A DNA stretch of 26,619 nucleotides from DASYQV01 sp036005125 (GTDB lineage: Bacteria; Acidobacteriota; Vicinamibacteria; Vicinamibacterales; UBA2999), in the NCBI GenBank assembly GCA_036005125.1, contig DASYQV010000067.1:1-26619 (forward strand), given 5' to 3'. The notes under the pieces are model-generated. The model searched no databases, had not been told where the DNA came from, and saw only the letters and a list, made by a program, of their open reading frames with translations. Position numbers and translations under genes: made by a program. The stretch's first letter is position 1. Each line of letters opens with the position of its first letter. Shown piece by piece: positions 8,411 to 15,850 of the stretch.

Positions 8411-9402
8411 GCAAGATCCTGTCGCAGGAAGAGATTGACGCGCTGCTCGCGTCGGCCGCGACCGGCCGCGCACCGGAGCCGGCCGAGGCCCCGATCTCGA
8501 CCAGCGGCGGCGTGGTCGTCTACAACTTCCGCCGGCCCGACCGTGTCTCGAAAGAGCAGCTGCGCTCGATGCACCTGCTGCACGATCGGTTCGCGCTCAA
8601 CGTGTCGACCTCGCTCGGCGCGTTCCTGCGCGCGATGACCGAGGTGAGCATCGTGTCGGTGGAGCAGTTCGCGTACTCCGAGTTCCTGATGTCGCTGCCG
8701 GATCCGACCGCGTTCTACGCGATCGGACTGAATCCGCTCGATGGGCAGGGCGCCCTGGAGCTGAATCCGGCCGTCGCGTTCACGATGGTCGATCGGATGC
8801 TGGGCGGCACGGGCAACACGCCCGGCCCGAACCGCGCCCTCACCGAGATCGAGCAGAACGTCATCGACTCGGTCGTGAAGCTGATGCTCGACAACCTCAG
8901 CGAGACGTGGCACCCGGTGACCGAGGTGCAGTTCAAGATTCAGGCGCGCGAGACGCGCCCGCAGATGCTGCAGGTCACCGGCCCGAACGAAATCGTCATC
9001 CTGCTCGTGTTCGACATCCGGATTGGCGAAACGCGCGGGATGCTGAACCTGTGTATCCCGGCCAGCGCGATCGAGGCGGTCGGTGACAGCTTCGCGCAGG
9101 GGTGGCACCGTACGCGGCGCCTGCCGACGCCGGACGAAGAAAGCTGGCTGCACACGAACCTTGGTCGCGTCCAGGTACCCCTGACAGCGAAGCTCGACAC
9201 CACGTTATCGGCACGCGAGCTCCTCGCCCTCAATCCGGGCGACGTGCTCGCGCTTGGCCACTCGTCGGCCAATCCGGTGGACTTGTTCATCGGACAGGTG
9301 CGGCGATTCCAGGGGCATCTGGCCCGGAAGGGCGACGGCGTCGGCCTGCGCATCGAGCGCGCGTCCAATGACGTCCAGCGCACCCAGGAGGTCGCGTCAT
9401 GA
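8407..9402 (+). CDS. fliM: FliM, flagellar motor switch protein
   Basis: A 331-residue protein. The N-terminal LSQEEIDALL (residues 5-14) is the conserved peptide that binds phosphorylated CheY, so this motor is likely under chemotactic control. The central CheC-like domain contains SLGAFLRAMTEV and the G-rich MLGGTG turn; the C-terminal SpoA domain starts near residue 245 (VQVPLTAKLDTTLSARELLAL) and dimerises with FliN. FliM is the middle-ring component of the C-ring. The GTG start lies in the GTGA overlap with fliA; the stop overlaps the start of the next gene (ATGA at 9399-9402). Confidence 0.97.
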   Translation: MSKILSQEEIDALLASAATGRAPEPAEAPISTSGGVVVYNFRRPDRVSKEQLRSMHLLHDRFALNVSTSLGAFLRAMTEVSIVSVEQFAYSEFLMSLPDPTAFYAIGLNPLDGQGALELNPAVAFTMVDRMLGGTGNTPGPNRALTEIEQNVIDSVVKLMLDNLSETWHPVTEVQFKIQARETRPQMLQVTGPNEIVILLVFDIRIGETRGMLNLCIPASAIEAVGDSFAQGWHRTRRLPTPDEESWLHTNLGRVQVPLTAKLDTTLSARELLALNPGDVLALGHSSANPVDLFIGQVRRFQGHLARKGDGVGLRIERASNDVQRTQEVAS

Positions 9403-10241
9403 GCGGATTCGACAAGGAGCTCGCCGCGGCGCTTGCCGAAGAGCTCGCCTATGTGATTGGAGCGCTGATCGACGCGCCGCCCGACGTGGGCCCCGGCGCG
9501 CCCGGCGATGGACGCCAGTGGATCGCCCGCATCGACGCGACGGGCACCGCCACGGGATCCCTCTCGATGGCGATCGATGCCACGGCGGCCGCCGACATCA
9601 CGGCGCTGACCATGGGGCTCGACGGCGAGAACGAGAAGCCGCCGGTCGAGGCCGTGGTCGACACGCTTCGCGAGGTGTGCGTGCAGGCCGTGAGCTCGCT
9701 CGCGCAGAAGCCAATCGCGAAGGGCGCGACGCTGTCGGTATCCGCGCTGAACCAGTCGCAGTCGTTGACGCCCGAGGGCGACTGGGCCGTGTTCGCGATC
9801 GTGGCTGAGAAGATGAAGGCCCCGCTTGCCGTGGCCATGTGGGGAGAGCTTGCGTTGGCGGGTTCCGCTCCGGAGGCCAAGCCCGCCGCCGCGCGGCCGG
9901 CACCGGCCGCCGCGCCGTCACCCGCGCCAGCGCCTGCTCCGGCTGCTCCGGCGGCCAAGCCGGCGGCCCAGCATCCGAGCGACCGTATCGATGTGATCCT
10001 CGATATCGACCTGCCGCTCGTGGTCCGTTTCGGGCACACCGAGCTGCCGCTGAAGTCGGTCACTCGCCTCGGTCCCGGCTCGCTCATCGACCTGGGCCGC
10101 ACGCCCGACGAGCCGGTGGAAATCCTGGTGAGCAACCAGGTCGTCGCGCGCGGCGAGGTCGTGATCGTGTCGGGCAGCTACGGCGTACGGATTCTCGAAG
10201 TTGTAAGCGCACGCGACCGTCTTCGCTCCATGGAGGTGTGA
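9399..10241 (+). CDS. fliN: Long FliN/FliY-like motor switch protein
   Basis: A 280-residue protein with three parts. Residues 1 to about 150 form an alpha/beta domain resembling the CheC/CheX/FliY class (VEAVVDTLREVCVQAVSSLA helix, then strands), but the phosphatase E-x-x-N motif of active CheC proteins is not seen. Residues about 155-195 are a proline-alanine linker. The C-terminal part is a complete SpoA domain (VILDIDLPLVVRFG, LPLKSVTRLGPGSLIDL, VEILVSNQVVARGEVVIVSG, VRILEV). Position directly after fliM fits a switch protein. It is the second SpoA-only partner in the cluster besides the 99-residue protein at 275. Whether it replaces FliN or is an added C-ring component is open. Confidence 0.9.
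   Translation: MSGFDKELAAALAEELAYVIGALIDAPPDVGPGAPGDGRQWIARIDATGTATGSLSMAIDATAAADITALTMGLDGENEKPPVEAVVDTLREVCVQAVSSLAQKPIAKGATLSVSALNQSQSLTPEGDWAVFAIVAEKMKAPLAVAMWGELALAGSAPEAKPAAARPAPAAAPSPAPAPAPAAPAAKPAAQHPSDRIDVILDIDLPLVVRFGHTELPLKSVTRLGPGSLIDLGRTPDEPVEILVSNQVVARGEVVIVSGSYGVRILEVVSARDRLRSMEV
10232..10236 (+). promoter_or_regulatory. Shine-Dalgarno site for the DUF2802-like gene
   Basis: GGAGG at the end of the FliN/FliY gene is 7 bases from the GTG at 10244 and 10 bases from the ATG at 10247, but only one base from a third in-frame GTG at 10238, which argues against the latter. Confidence 0.6.
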
Positions 10242-10246
10242 TCGTG

Positions 10247-10630
10247 ATGACATACCTGATCTCGGGATTGATCGTGCTCGGCGTCGCGCTGTTGACCGTG
10301 CTGTGGCTGCAGCTCCAGCAGCAGCGTGCGATCGACCGGCTCGACGATCGCCTCGCGCACCTGACGGCAGGCATCTCGCTGCTGACCGACACCACCGAGA
10401 GCGGTCTGCGTGACGTCGCACAGGAAATCGGCCGCCTGGCGGCCTCGTCCCTCGACAAGCCCCGCGTGCGTGCGGCTCGCCAGCGTCGTATCGCGACCGC
10501 GGCGCGCCGCGGGCGGTCGGTGGAGGACATCGCGGTGACGGAGCAGGTCTCGGAAGGCGAGGTCCGGCTGCGTCTGCAGCTCGCGGATTCACCGCGCTAC
10601 GAAAGGGCTCACGATGCCTCGGTGCGCTGA
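10247..10630 (+). CDS. Membrane-anchored coiled-coil protein, DUF2802-like
   Basis: About 127 residues. Residues 1-20 form one membrane helix (TYLISGLIVLGVALLTVLW), followed by a Q/R/D-rich helical stretch to about residue 65 that looks like a coiled coil, and then a basic region and a small helix-turn-helix-like end (ARRGRSVEDIAVTEQVSEGE). This end resembles the C-terminal motif of DUF2802/DUF6115 proteins, which often sit near flhF-fliA-fliM-fliN in flagellar clusters; their function is not established. The start may be GTG 10244 or ATG 10247. The 3' end overlaps the next gene by 17 bases. No enzymatic motif is visible. Confidence 0.75.
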   Translation: MTYLISGLIVLGVALLTVLWLQLQQQRAIDRLDDRLAHLTAGISLLTDTTESGLRDVAQEIGRLAASSLDKPRVRAARQRRIATAARRGRSVEDIAVTEQVSEGEVRLRLQLADSPRYERAHDASVR

Positions 10631-11444
10631 TCCCCGTTGCGGCCGCTGGCGCCCGGCGTTGCGTGCGCCGCAGTGGATGGCCGGCATCCGGATGAACGAC
10701 GCGTGGTACTGCTCGCGAGCGTGCGTGGAAACCGCGGCGCGTGAAGGGCTCGATGGGCGCGCGAAGCCGGCGGCGACGGTCGCGCCGCTGCCGCCGTTGA
10801 AGCTCGGCGTCCTCCTGCGCCACCAGGGGGCCATCACGGAGACGCAGCTCGACCTCGCGCTCGCGATGCAGCGGGCGTCCGGGCTCCCCCTCGGCGCGCA
10901 GCTGCAGCAACTCGGCTTTGTGGGGCCCGACCCGATCCTCAAATCGCTCGCCACGCAGTCCCAGGTCAGCTACCTGACGACGTTCGACGTGGCGAAGGTG
11001 CAGCGCGGACCGGGAGGGCTGCCGACGGAAACGGTGCGGGCGCTCGGCGTGGTGCCGTTCGAAGCCGACGAGGCGCGGCGCGTGCTCAAGGTGATCTGCA
11101 CGGCGCCGGTGCCGCGCACCGCGCTGCGCGCGCTGGTGAAGCTCACGGGCTGGACACCCGAGCCGTATCTGGTGGACGACACCGTCCTGGAACTGGCGAT
11201 GGACCTGTATCAGCCGGCCCACGCCAACGCGCGCGGGCAGGCGGAGGCGCAGCGCGTCAGCAACGTCCGGGACGCTGCCGCGTACGTGGCGGAGGCCGCG
11301 GCACGCGACCGTTCCGTGACGATGCGCCACGCGGACTGCGACGAATACACGTGGGTACGCGTCGAGGGTCGCGAGCGAATAACGGATTTCCTGGTCGCAG
11401 GAAGCAAGGAGGAGTCATGTCGGGCGGCGCATACACCGCGCTGA
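10614..11444 (+). CDS. Zinc-finger plus MshEN/GspE-N domain protein, possible c-di-GMP sensor
   Basis: A 276-residue protein I cannot name. The N-terminus carries two cysteine pairs, C4-x4-C9 and C33-x3-C37 (WYCSRAC), that could hold zinc. Residues 63-86 and 92-115 form a tandem repeat separated by exactly five residues; each fits the MshEN motif (L-G at positions 2-3, G at 10, L/I at 17, L at 21, Q at 24), the c-di-GMP binding site of the GspE/MshE N-terminal domain. The first-position Arg is Lys63 in repeat 1 and Pro92 in repeat 2. Residues about 120-205 continue like the rest of the GspE N-terminal domain (VVPFEADEARRVLKVI). There is no ATPase domain. Start ATG 10614 has AAAGGG six bases upstream; the end overlaps flgF by 28 bases. 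Confidence 0.8.
   Translation: MPRCADPRCGRWRPALRAPQWMAGIRMNDAWYCSRACVETAAREGLDGRAKPAATVAPLPPLKLGVLLRHQGAITETQLDLALAMQRASGLPLGAQLQQLGFVGPDPILKSLATQSQVSYLTTFDVAKVQRGPGGLPTETVRALGVVPFEADEARRVLKVICTAPVPRTALRALVKLTGWTPEPYLVDDTVLELAMDLYQPAHANARGQAEAQRVSNVRDAAAYVAEAAARDRSVTMRHADCDEYTWVRVEGRERITDFLVAGSKEESCRAAHTPR
11407..11414 (+). promoter_or_regulatory. Shine-Dalgarno site that fixes the flgF start
   Basis: AAGGAGGA lies just upstream of the ATG at 11417 and inside the 3' end of the MshEN gene. It decides for 11417 over an upstream in-frame ATG at 11351, which would add 22 residues unlike any FlgF. Confidence 0.75.
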
Positions 11445-12142
11445 GCGGAATGCTCACACGGATCGGCGAGCTCGATCGGCTCGCCAGCGATCTCGCCAAC
11501 GTCGGCACGGCCGGCTACAAGACCGAGCGGGCCGCACGGGTAGCCGCCGAGCGCGACCGCCAGCGGTTCCGCCTGGCGCTCGATTCGGCGGTGGACGTCA
11601 CCGACGGCGGCCGGCGCGTGGATTTCCGCGCGGGCTCGCTGGCAACGACGGGACGCGATCTCGACATGGCGATCGATGGACGCGGCTTCTTCGTCATCAC
11701 GACGCCCAACGGTCAGCGCTACACGCGCAACGGTTCGTTCACGCGCCGCGCGGACGGCCTGCTGACGACCGCGGAAGGGGAACCGGTGCTCGGCGAGAAC
11801 GGCCAGATTCGGCTCGGACCCGGCAAGATCACCGCCGATCAGGACGGGACGATCCGCACCGGCGAGACCATCGCGGGACGCCTGCGGGTGGTCGATTTCG
11901 ACGAATCGAACATCGACCGCGAGTCGGGCGCGCGCTTCCGGGCGATGCCCGGAGTGAAACCCCGGCCCGCGACCGGCAAGGTGATGGGCGGCTCCCTCGA
12001 GCAGGCGAACGTCGGGGTCGTCGATCGAATGGTGGCGTTGACGGAAATCAAGCGCAGCTTCGAAGCGCTGCAACGCGGCGCGACGGTGTTGATGAACGAC
12101 GTCGACGGCCGCGCGATCAACGAGCTCGGACGGCGTACCTAG
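11417..12142 (+). CDS. flgF: FlgF, proximal rod protein
   Basis: A 241-residue rod/hook-family protein. The N-terminal helix (GGAYTALSGMLTRIGELDRLASDLANVGTAGYK) has the family pattern ending in the A-N-x-x-T-x-G-Y/F-K box. The middle has the conserved DLDMAIDGRGFFVI and RYTRNGSF, and the C-terminal helix is GGSLEQANVGVVDRMVALTE followed by FEALQRGATVLM. The three parts are all present, so the protein is complete. FlgF and FlgG form the rod that crosses the periplasm. Direct pairing with flgG supports FlgF rather than another rod protein. The stop codon overlaps the first unit of a heptamer array. Confidence 0.94.
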   Translation: MSGGAYTALSGMLTRIGELDRLASDLANVGTAGYKTERAARVAAERDRQRFRLALDSAVDVTDGGRRVDFRAGSLATTGRDLDMAIDGRGFFVITTPNGQRYTRNGSFTRRADGLLTTAEGEPVLGENGQIRLGPGKITADQDGTIRTGETIAGRLRVVDFDESNIDRESGARFRAMPGVKPRPATGKVMGGSLEQANVGVVDRMVALTEIKRSFEALQRGATVLMNDVDGRAINELGRRT

Positions 12143-12183
12143 GTCAAAGGTCAAAGGTCAAAGGTCAAAGGTCAAAAGTCAGG
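12142..12183. repeat. Heptamer array (GGTCAAA)5 behind flgF
   Basis: Five perfect copies of GGTCAAA run from 12142 to 12176, the first sharing a base with the flgF stop codon TAG, followed by one decayed copy AGTCAGG. The rest of the 130-base gap (12184-12272) holds one hairpin and the flgG ribosome-binding region. Confidence 0.93.
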
Positions 12184-12186
12184 TAC

Positions 12187-12213
12187 GCGTCGCCGGCGGT
12201 CGCCGCCCGACGC
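12187..12213. other. GC-rich hairpin between flgF and flgG
   Basis: Outer arms GCGTCG (12187-12192) and CGACGC (12208-12213) enclose inner arms GGCGG (12195-12199) and CCGCC (12203-12207) with a TCG loop and a two-base bulge. There is no T-run after it, so it is not a standard terminator; it could stall or protect the message. Confidence 0.55.
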
Positions 12214-12272
12214 GGGACCCGGCGAAGCAGCAATCGGCAGAGTTCCCCAAAGGTTGAACGGAGACAAGGGTC

Positions 12273-13058
12273 GTGATTAGAGCGCTGTATACGGCGGCAA
12301 GCGGGATGAACGCGCAGCAGGCGAACATCGACAACGTGGCGCACAACCTGGCCAACGTGAACACGACCGGCTTCAAGAAGAGCCGCGTCGAGTTCGAGGA
12401 CCTCGTCTACCAGCAGATCAAGGCGCCCGGCTCGCCCACTTCGCAGGAGGCGGAGGCGCCGGTCGGCCTCGAGGCCGGGCTCGGCTCGCGCGCGGTTGCC
12501 ACGGCGCGCAACTTCCAGACCGGCAATCTGAAGGCGACGAACAACCCGCTGGACCTTGCGATTGAAGGACAAGGCTTCTTCCAGCTCTCGCTGCCGGGTG
12601 GGGAGACCGGGTACACGCGCGCCGGCAATTTCCATCTGAACGGGCAAGGGCAGATCGTGACGGCGGAAGGGTTCCAGCTCGAGCCGGCCATCACGATTCC
12701 GCCGAACGCGACCTCGGTGAGCATCTCCAAGGATGGAATCGTCTCGTACGCAGCCAACGGGGCGCCGCCGCAGCAGGTGGGCACGATCGAGCTCGCCACG
12801 TTCCAGAATCCCGCGGGTCTGGAGGCGCGCGGCGGCAACATCTTCGTGGCGTCCCCCGCGTCGGGCGACGCGATTACGGGCGTCCCGGGCACCGATGGCA
12901 CCGGGACGCTTCAGCAGGGCTTCCTCGAAGACTCCAACGTGAGCGTCGTCGAGGAAATGGTCAACATGATTCTCGGCCAGCGAGCGTATGAGGCGAATTC
13001 GAAGGTGATTCGCTCGGCGGACGAGATGCTTCAGCAGGTGAACAACCTGTCGCGGTAA
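12273..13058 (+). CDS. flgG: FlgG, distal rod protein
   Basis: A 261-residue protein, the canonical FlgG length. It begins IRALYTAASGMNAQQANIDN and has LANVNTTGFKKSRVEFEDL, both very typical, then a middle with PLDLAIEGQGFFQL and the C-terminal FLEDSNVSVVEEMVNMI, QRAYEANSKVI and DEMLQQVNNL. FlgG forms the distal rod inside the P- and L-rings. The start is GTG at 12273, preceded by GGAG at about 12260. It heads a second run of close genes (flgG-flgA-flgH-flgI-flgJ). Confidence 0.97.
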   Translation: MIRALYTAASGMNAQQANIDNVAHNLANVNTTGFKKSRVEFEDLVYQQIKAPGSPTSQEAEAPVGLEAGLGSRAVATARNFQTGNLKATNNPLDLAIEGQGFFQLSLPGGETGYTRAGNFHLNGQGQIVTAEGFQLEPAITIPPNATSVSISKDGIVSYAANGAPPQQVGTIELATFQNPAGLEARGGNIFVASPASGDAITGVPGTDGTGTLQQGFLEDSNVSVVEEMVNMILGQRAYEANSKVIRSADEMLQQVNNLSR

Positions 13059-13062
13059 TCCG

Positions 13063-13773
13063 GTGCAGACGCAGCAGCAGCCGAGTTCGCCGATCGCCTT
13101 CGCCATCGCGCTGGCCATTATCATCCTCATGCTGGGGATGGTGCGCGCCGCTTTGCCGCAGACAATCACCGCGCCGCCGATGCCGGTTCGCGGGGCGATT
13201 GCGCGGGCCCTGGAGGAGCGCCTGGGTTCCGGCTCGATCGCGACGATCCGATCGCTGCAGACGAGTGTGCCGGAGGACGAGCAGGTGACGGCCGTGCCCG
13301 AACCTGGCGCGCGCGTCGGAAAGGCTGCGCGGTTCGTGCTCTGGCGCGACGGCAAGCGGCGGGGCGTCGCGGTGGCGGAAGTGGACGTCCGCGCCACGCT
13401 CGTGCGCGCCGAGCGCGCGATCGCGCGCGATGAGGTCATTGGCGCGGCGGATGTGACGCTCGTCGAGGGAGAGCTTCGAGACGTGCCGGTGCGGCGGCTG
13501 CCGGGCATCGCGGATGTGGTTGGCGCCGCACTGCGACGCGCGGTGGCGGCGGGAGAGGCGTTGACCTCCGCGGTCCTGACGCTGCCGCCGCTGGTGCGGT
13601 CGGGCGACCAGGTGGACGTCAACGTTCGAGTCGGCAGCGTGCATGTGGCAGGACGCGGGGTCGCCTCCGGCAGCGGCCACGTCGGCGACGTGATTCGAGT
13701 GGTGAACCCCGGCAGCCGGCAGCCGCGGAAGGCGAAGATCATCGGACCCGGATCGGTGGAGATCGTTCAATGA
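13063..13773 (+). CDS. flgA: FlgA, P-ring assembly chaperone
   Basis: A 236-residue exported protein. Residues 11-30 form a hydrophobic signal or anchor segment (IAFAIALAIIILMLGMVRAA). The C-terminal half has the SAF/FlgA pattern: RAIARDEVIGAADVTLVEG, a region with LPGIADVVGAALRRAVAAGEAL, then SGDQVDVNVRVGSVHV and GDVIRVVNPGSRQ. FlgA is a periplasmic chaperone that assists polymerisation of FlgI into the P-ring, consistent with flgI two genes downstream. The start is the GTG at 13063, four bases after the flgG stop; the stop overlaps the flgH start by four bases. Confidence 0.93.
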   Translation: MQTQQQPSSPIAFAIALAIIILMLGMVRAALPQTITAPPMPVRGAIARALEERLGSGSIATIRSLQTSVPEDEQVTAVPEPGARVGKAARFVLWRDGKRRGVAVAEVDVRATLVRAERAIARDEVIGAADVTLVEGELRDVPVRRLPGIADVVGAALRRAVAAGEALTSAVLTLPPLVRSGDQVDVNVRVGSVHVAGRGVASGSGHVGDVIRVVNPGSRQPRKAKIIGPGSVEIVQ

Positions 13774-14477
13774 CGAAGTTTCTCGGAAAGTGGTCGGCGC
13801 GCGTGGCGCTTGGCGCTGTGTGCGTCGCACTGTGCGGCGCGCCGGTCTTCGCCAAGAACAAGAAGGACAAAGCAGAGGAGACGCCGAAGCCGTCGGACAA
13901 CTACGACGAGCTGTTCCAGCGGTATCTCAAGGCGGCACGGGAGCTGCCGCCGACCGCGGCCGCGCCGGATTCGCAGTGGATGACGGGGCTCTTTTCCGAC
14001 TTGCGCGCGCGGCGCGTGAACGATCTCGTCACGGTGCGCGTGGTGGAGAACGTCGCGGCAGCCGGTGCGGCCGATTCGAAGCTTGCCAAGGAGAGCAAGG
14101 CAAACGTGACGGTGTCCAGCCTGTTCGGCTACGACCTCCCGAAGACCAACATGGCCGGGGCGAATGCGAACACGGATTTCAAGGGCAGCGGCCAGACGAC
14201 GCGGACCGGCCAGTTGACGGCCGTCGTCACCGCCCGGGTGGTCGAGGTCCTGCCGAATGGCGACCTCGGGCTCGAAGGCGTACGCGAAATCGATATCAAC
14301 GGCGACCGCCAGATCATCGTGCTCACCGGCGTCGTCCGGACGGCCGACATCGACCGCGCCAATTCGGTGCCGTCAACCGCTGTCGGCCAGATGCGCATCC
14401 GGTATTTCGGCCGCGGGCTGATCAAGGACAACCTGAACCCCGGCTGGCTCGTACGCGTACTCAACAAGATTTTCTGA
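13770..14477 (+). CDS. flgH: FlgH, L-ring protein
   Basis: A 235-residue protein with an N-terminal signal peptide (residues 1 to about 28, ending VFA before KNKK). The L-ring family core is present: WMTGLFSDLRARRVNDLVTV, then the SLFGYD segment, GSGQTTRTGQLTAVVTARVV, NGDLGLEGVREIDING and VRTADIDRANSVPST. FlgH normally is an outer-membrane lipoprotein; here the signal peptide ends with an A-x-A type site and the two candidate cysteines (GAVC and VALC) do not have a convincing lipobox, since Gly/Ala/Ser is missing before Cys. Start ATG 13770 is in the ATGA overlap with flgA. Confidence 0.95.
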   Translation: MTKFLGKWSARVALGAVCVALCGAPVFAKNKKDKAEETPKPSDNYDELFQRYLKAARELPPTAAAPDSQWMTGLFSDLRARRVNDLVTVRVVENVAAAGAADSKLAKESKANVTVSSLFGYDLPKTNMAGANANTDFKGSGQTTRTGQLTAVVTARVVEVLPNGDLGLEGVREIDINGDRQIIVLTGVVRTADIDRANSVPSTAVGQMRIRYFGRGLIKDNLNPGWLVRVLNKIF

Positions 14478-15850
14478 TGACCACGACATTGCGCACCCTC
14501 GTAGTCCGTTATGCGGCTACCAACGAAAATTCGGTCCCCGTTGCTGGACCGCATAACGGCGGTCCGCCACAGCGGACCGCCGAGCCAGCGCTGGCTTGTC
14601 GGGTCGCAGAGCGACCCGACCTAGGCGCGCGGAGCGCGCCAAGAAGACACTGCGCGAACCGGCCGAGGGCTCTGCCGGAATCGAGATGCCCGACGCGCGT
14701 GTCTCCAGCGCGTCGGGGAAGATATCGAGCGCAGAGCCCTTGGCTGGTTCGCGCCGCGCACGTCGCGCTGTGCACGCTGATCGTCGCCGGAACCGCCCGC
14801 GCCCAGGAGACGGGCGGTGCCCGTCTGAAGGACGTCGTGTCGCTGCAGGGCGTCGCCTCCACGCCGCTCGTCGGCTACGGCCTCGTGGTCGGGCTGAGCA
14901 AGACCGGCGACCGGCGGCAGACCGTCTTCTCCGCGCAGACGCTCGCCAACATGCTCGAGCGGTTCGGTGTGGCTGTCCCGCCGGGCGGGATCAAGATCGA
15001 GAACGTGGCGGCCGTTCTGGTGACGTCGGAGCTCGGCCCGTACAACCAGACCGGGGCTCGGCTCGATGTCACGGCCTCCTCGATTGGCGATGCGCGCAGC
15101 CTGCAGGGTGGAACGCTCCTGCCGACGGCGATGCGTGGGCCGGATGGCAGCATCGTGGCGCTCGCGCAGGGCCCGCTCTCGATTGGCGGGTTCGGTGCCG
15201 CCGCCGGCGGCAACAGCGTGTCGGTCAACCACCTCACGGTCGGCCGCGTGCCGCGCGGAGCGGTGGTGCAGGTGGCGCGACAGACGGCGCTTCCCGCGTC
15301 CTACGAGCTGCGCCTGGCGCTTCAGGAGCCGGATTTCGTGTCGGCGGGCCGCGTGGCGCGCGCGATCAACGCCGAGCTTGGTACTGAAGCGGCGAAGGTC
15401 ACCGACGCCGGCTCCGTCGTCCTGCGAGTGCCCGACCAGTACCGCCAGTCGGTGCCCGACCTGATTGCGCGCATCGAGCCGCTGAACGTCAACGTCGACA
15501 CGGCGGCGCGCGTGGTCATCAACGAGCGCACCGGCACCGTCGTCGTCGGAAGCGACGTGCGCGTCGGTCCGGCGGCCGTGGCGCACGGCAATTTGTCGGT
15601 TCGGATTCGGACGCGATTCGACGTGTCGCAGCCCGCGCCGATGTCGGCTGGCAACACGACCGTGGTGCCGAAGACGGACGTGAACGTCGATGAGGGCAAC
15701 GCCCAGCTGGTGGCGCTCGAAGCCGGTACGACGCTCGCGGACGTCGTCAAGGCGCTGAACGTCCTTGGCGCGACGCCGCGCGACATCATCGCGATCATGC
15801 AGGCGCTCAAAGCGGCCGGCGCGCTGCGCGCGGAGATTGTGATCCTGTAA
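14477..15850 (+). CDS. flgI: FlgI, P-ring protein with interrupted signal-peptide region
   Basis: The mature part is a full FlgI: RLKDVVSLQG, VGYGLVVGLSKTGDRR, ANMLERFGV, NVAAVLVTSEL, the strand-rich middle and the C-terminal VVKALNVLGATPRDIIAIMQ with ALRAEIVIL. The periplasmic P-ring forms the rod bearing. The 5' end is odd. ATG 14477 overlaps the flgH stop (TGATG) and begins MTTTLRTLV, a plausible signal-peptide start, but the hydrophobic core (HVALCTLIVAG, then cleavage before QETGG at 14804) comes only about 90 residues later. In between is a frame-preserving palindrome block, giving 457 residues instead of the usual about 370. A later in-frame GTG at 14699 would give 383 residues and a workable 35-residue signal peptide. 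The product is certain; the start is not. Confidence 0.93.
   Translation: MTTTLRTLVVRYAATNENSVPVAGPHNGGPPQRTAEPALACRVAERPDLGARSAPRRHCANRPRALPESRCPTRVSPARRGRYRAQSPWLVRAAHVALCTLIVAGTARAQETGGARLKDVVSLQGVASTPLVGYGLVVGLSKTGDRRQTVFSAQTLANMLERFGVAVPPGGIKIENVAAVLVTSELGPYNQTGARLDVTASSIGDARSLQGGTLLPTAMRGPDGSIVALAQGPLSIGGFGAAAGGNSVSVNHLTVGRVPRGAVVQVARQTALPASYELRLALQEPDFVSAGRVARAINAELGTEAAKVTDAGSVVLRVPDQYRQSVPDLIARIEPLNVNVDTAARVVINERTGTVVVGSDVRVGPAAVAHGNLSVRIRTRFDVSQPAPMSAGNTTVVPKTDVNVDEGNAQLVALEAGTTLADVVKALNVLGATPRDIIAIMQALKAAGALRAEIVIL
14506..14754. repeat. Stacked-palindrome (REP-like) block inserted in the 5' end of flgI
   Basis: At least seven inverted repeats lie in a row: CCGTTATGCGG 14506-14516 with 14549-14559; GGCGGTCCGC 14558-14567 with 14572-14581 (loop CACA); a perfect 14-base palindrome 14583-14596; GTCGGGTCGC 14598-14607 with 14611-14620 (loop AGA); GGCGCGC 14624-14630 with 14634-14640 (loop GGA); and a long nested hairpin, outer arms of 24 bases 14652-14675 and 14731-14754 (22 of 24 pair, the other two as G-U), inner arms CCCGACGCGC 14689-14698 and 14708-14717. 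Such dense dyads are not expected of coding sequence and are absent from neighbouring genes. Confidence 0.88.

Noticed and set aside
12187..12213. Rho-independent terminator between flgF and flgG
   Set aside because: A hairpin exists, but no T-run follows it. The same holds for the 25513-25552 hairpin; at 3808-3812 the Ts are too far from the stem.
13790..14476. Long extension of the flgI frame through flgH
   Set aside because: This part reads flgH in another frame; the flgH product is clear and the extension has no homology pattern.
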